Below, one piece after another: positions 61,829 to 64,000 of a stretch of 64,000 bases of DNA. A model generated the notes under the pieces. The model did not search any database. It saw only the letters and a program-made list of their open reading frames with translations, and was not told the DNA's origin. Source of the DNA: Comamonadaceae bacterium. GTDB taxonomy: Bacteria; Pseudomonadota; Gammaproteobacteria; Burkholderiales; Burkholderiaceae_C. A program made the translations under genes and the position numbers. How positions within the stretch are numbered: position 1 is the stretch's first letter; the number at the start of each line of letters is the position of its first letter. Location: the NCBI GenBank assembly GCA_947448735.1, contig CANFOS010000003.1, forward strand, positions 124,001 through 188,000, read 5' to 3'.

Positions 61829-61835
61829 CATGACC

Positions 61836-61880
61836 CCCACGCTGTTCACTTCGTGTCAACGCTGCCCCCCGAGGGCGGCT
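61836..61880 (-). repeat. GGGGGGCAG-type intergenic repeat, copy B
   Basis: CCCCACGCTGTTCACTTCGT then GTC and CTGCCCCCCGAGGG, the inverted counterpart of copy A at 57834. It fills the gap before the phosphatase gene. Confidence 0.5.
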
Positions 61881-61935
61881 CATTTTTCTCGGGGCGGCCC
61901 GTCGAAAAATTTCTTTTTGTGATTTTCATCCATTA

Positions 61936-62577
61936 ATGATCGAACCAACCCGCATCATCGCCATCCGGCACGGTGAAACCAGCTGGAACGTGGACACCCG
62001 CATTCAGGGACAACTGGACATTCCACTCAGTGCCAACGGCCGCTGGCAGGCCGAGCGGCTGGCCAATGCCTTGCGCGGCGAACCCATCCAGGCGATCTAC
62101 GCGAGCGACCTGACACGCGCCTGGGAAACAGCGCAATACCTGGGCCAGACCCATGGCCGGCAAGTCATCAAAGAAACTGGCCTGCGCGAACGTGGTTTTG
62201 GCGACTTTGAAGGCAAGACTTTTGCCGAGATTGCAGCCTTGTTGCCCGAACAGTCGATGCGCTGGCGCAGGCGTGACCCGGAGTTTTCACCCCGTGGCGG
62301 TGAATCTCTGGTGGCTTTGAGCGCGCGTGTGGTCGAGGCAGCCGAGCGCCTGGCCGCACGACACCCCGGCGAGCAGATTGCGCTGGTCGGCCATGGCGGC
62401 GTGATGGATGTGCTGTACCGGGCTGCTACCCGACTGGACATTCAGGCCCCGCGCACCTGGGCGCTGGGCAATGCGGCCATCAACCGACTGCTCTGGACGC
62501 CCGAAGGCTTCACGCTGGTTGGCTGGGCCGACACGCAGCATTTGAATGACGACGCGCTGGACGATGCGGCAGGTTGA
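61936..62577 (+). CDS. Histidine phosphatase (phosphoglycerate mutase-like, GpmB type)
   Basis: A 213-residue histidine phosphatase. IIAIRHGETSWNVDTRIQGQ contains the phospho-His motif RHGE; ERGFGDFEGKTFAEI holds the proton-donor region and ALVGHGGVMDVLYRA the second His. Probably a cofactor-independent-like phosphatase acting on small phosphorylated metabolites; despite the name, mutase activity is not assured. Its stop is 4 bases before the next start. Confidence 0.88.
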   Translation: MIEPTRIIAIRHGETSWNVDTRIQGQLDIPLSANGRWQAERLANALRGEPIQAIYASDLTRAWETAQYLGQTHGRQVIKETGLRERGFGDFEGKTFAEIAALLPEQSMRWRRRDPEFSPRGGESLVALSARVVEAAERLAARHPGEQIALVGHGGVMDVLYRAATRLDIQAPRTWALGNAAINRLLWTPEGFTLVGWADTQHLNDDALDDAAG

Positions 62578-62581
62578 ACAC

Positions 62582-63742
62582 ATGAATGACCTGATCGGCC
62601 ACAGTGTGAACACCATCGACACGCCAGCGCTGGTGCTTGATCTGGACGCCATGGAACGAAATCTGCACACCATGGCGGCGTTTGCAACGCAGCACCATGT
62701 CATGCTGCGACCCCATGCCAAGATGCACAAAAGTGCCGAGTTGGCAAAGCTTCAAATGGCCGCAGGGGCCGTCGGTGTGTGCGTCCAGAAAACATCTGAG
62801 GCTGAAGCGCTGGTGGCGGGCGGCGTGCACAACATCTTCATCACCAATGAGGTGATTGCGCCCAGCAAACTGGCACGTGTGGCGGCCCTGACGCGCGTTT
62901 TGGTACCCGTGGGCGGCAAACTGGCCATCTGCGTTGACAGCATAGAAGGCATCCGCCGCCTGGCGATCGGCATGAACGAGGGCCGCCCGTCATCCGGCGT
63001 GACGTCGTCGATCGACGTGTTCATTGAAATCAACGTGGGTCAAAACCGCTGCGGTGTCGAGCCCGGCAACCCTGCCGTCGCGCTGGCCATCGAGATTCGC
63101 AAGCACCCGGCCTTGAATTTTGCGGGCCTGCAGGCTTACCACGGCAAGGCACAGCATTTGCGCAGCCCGGACGAAAGACGTGACGCCATACTGGGCGCCA
63201 TCATGGCGGTACAGCAGACCCGGGCGCTGATCGAAGCTGAAGGCATCAAGGTGGCGCTGGTCACGGGTGCGGGTACCGGTACTGCACCGCTTGAAGCGGC
63301 CAGCAAGCTGTACGGCGAACTGCAGGCCGGCTCCTATCTGTTCATGGATGCCGACTACGCCGCCAACCTGCCTGCCGTGGGCCAGCCACGGTTCCAGCAC
63401 GCGCTGTTTGTCAAAACCCAGGTCATCAGTGTGCATGCCGGACATGCGGTGTGTGACGCAGGCCACAAAAGCCACGCGATCGATTCTGGCCTGCCCAAGG
63501 TGCATGCCTTCAGCAGCCGCAGCGAGCTGGAATACTCAAACGGCGGCGACGAGCACGGGATCTTGACACCCGCAGCAGGCTGCACCCGTCTGCCCAGCCT
63601 GGGCAGCATGCTGTGGCTGATACCCGGCCACTGCGACCCCACCGTGAACTTGCACCAGGTGATGATTGGCGTGCGTGGCGGGCTGATCGAGGGTGTGGTG
63701 GAGCGCATCATCAAGGTGGATGCGCGCGGTGCGCTGACCTGA
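62582..63742 (+). CDS. DSD1-family PLP enzyme (D-threonine aldolase / D-serine dehydratase-like)
   Basis: A 386-residue PLP enzyme of the fold-type III alanine-racemase-like group. IDTPALVLDLDAMERNLHTM precedes the PLP lysine, K47 in LRPHAKMHKS; the C-terminal domain has the metal site in IPGHCDPTVNLH (His and Asp). Members are D-threonine aldolase, D-serine dehydratase or 3-hydroxy-D-aspartate aldolase, all using a divalent metal; which one cannot be decided here. The ATG at 62582 has AGGTTG upstream. Confidence 0.87.
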   Translation: MNDLIGHSVNTIDTPALVLDLDAMERNLHTMAAFATQHHVMLRPHAKMHKSAELAKLQMAAGAVGVCVQKTSEAEALVAGGVHNIFITNEVIAPSKLARVAALTRVLVPVGGKLAICVDSIEGIRRLAIGMNEGRPSSGVTSSIDVFIEINVGQNRCGVEPGNPAVALAIEIRKHPALNFAGLQAYHGKAQHLRSPDERRDAILGAIMAVQQTRALIEAEGIKVALVTGAGTGTAPLEAASKLYGELQAGSYLFMDADYAANLPAVGQPRFQHALFVKTQVISVHAGHAVCDAGHKSHAIDSGLPKVHAFSSRSELEYSNGGDEHGILTPAAGCTRLPSLGSMLWLIPGHCDPTVNLHQVMIGVRGGLIEGVVERIIKVDARGALT

Positions 63743-63759
63743 GGGCGCTCGATAGATAT

Positions 63760-64000
63760 TTAAGTAAACAACTCATTTCCTGCCGCTGGCGGCGCGACCC
63801 CCAAATGCCGATACGCTGCCAGCGTGGCAATGCGCCCACGCGGGGTGCGCTGCAAATAGCCCTGCTGAATCAGAAACGGCTCAATCACGTCTTCGATCGT
63901 GTCGCGCTCCTCGCCAATGCTGGCGGCAATGTTGTCCAGCCCCACAGGGCCGCCGTCAAAGCGGTGAATCACACACTCGAGCAGCTTGCGGTCCATCACA
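63760..64000 (-). CDS. ruvB: Holliday junction helicase RuvB, C-terminal part
   Basis: The last 80 or so residues of RuvB, open to the window edge. [20 protein letters not shown] and [20 protein letters not shown] then [12 protein letters not shown] match the C-terminal winged-helix domain that grips DNA at the branch-migration motor. The C-terminal tail [13 protein letters not shown] is slightly longer than in E. coli. The catalytic AAA+ part lies outside the window. Confidence 0.95.
   Translation of the reverse strand, partial: VMDRKLLECVIHRFDGGPVGLDNIAASIGEERDTIEDVIEPFLIQQGYLQRTPRGRIATLAAYRHLGVAPPAAGNELFT

Overview
The window looks like chromosome of a betaproteobacterium of the order Burkholderiales, most likely family Comamonadaceae (Polaromonas/Rhodoferax/Acidovorax type). 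This is inferred from gene content and style: a Coq7-type ubiquinone hydroxylase, a trimeric Omp32-like porin, four extracytoplasmic solute receptors of the TctC/Bug and TRAP types, compact ATGA-coupled operons, GC-rich coding sequence and short AT-rich dispersed repeats. No rRNA, tRNA, CRISPR array or intact transposon was seen.

Layout. 1-4.1 kb: edge of a RelE-type toxin-antitoxin pair, a DUF3047 lipoprotein, a porin with a strong terminator, coq7 and an OsmC protein. 4.1-13.6 kb: a short promoter-to-terminator RNA unit carrying an anti-Shine-Dalgarno motif just ahead of ilvA, a CWC zinc-finger-like protein, the cobalamin lower-ligand/assembly genes cobT-cobS-cobC, a 5'-nucleotidase, an SbmA/ABCD-like ABC exporter, an MFS pump and convergent queC. 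13.7-25.7 kb: accessory transport and small-molecule genes, with Bug-PrpD-SDR (minus), an acetamidase, LysR-Bug-O-methyltransferase, another Bug, and a polar amino-acid ABC system that lacks its ATPase here. 25.7-28.3 kb: an alpha/beta hydrolase and SDR divergent from a Crp/Fnr regulator. 28.3-29.7 kb: gene debris, including truncated CoxG-like and MarR-like fragments facing each other.

29.7-43.4 kb is the most interesting region, an accessory catabolic island. It holds a quinone-reductase-like enzyme, a secreted metallo-beta-lactamase-fold hydrolase, a class II aldolase-fold protein (possible aromatic decarboxylase), a three-subunit molybdenum hydroxylase (M-S-L order), a TetR regulator, a TRAP transporter, a Rieske dioxygenase (alpha and beta) and a cis-diol-dehydrogenase-like SDR. 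Two matching inverted repeats, one near each divergent start between the TRAP and dioxygenase operons, are good candidates for the TetR operator. The set suggests uptake and upper-pathway oxidation of an aromatic or N-heteroaromatic carboxylate. No ring-cleavage enzyme, dioxygenase reductase or Mo-cofactor maturation gene is visible, so the substrate is unknown.

43.5-64 kb returns to core genes: glmS, an Lrp/AsnC regulator, glmU, lipoproteins, a LysR, a ParDE toxin-antitoxin pair, 5-formyl-THF cyclo-ligase, slt, two homologues of mitochondrial complex I-associated proteins, a glutathione transferase, cca (with an in-frame REP-like insertion in its HD domain), a pteridine-reductase-like SDR with folB and ttcA, a phosphatase, a DSD1-family PLP enzyme and the 3' end of ruvB.

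Dispersed repeats are visible: a core related to TGCTATTGAA(n)GTAGCTGC occurs five times, three of them inside genes, and a GGGGGGCAG-type intergenic repeat occurs twice.
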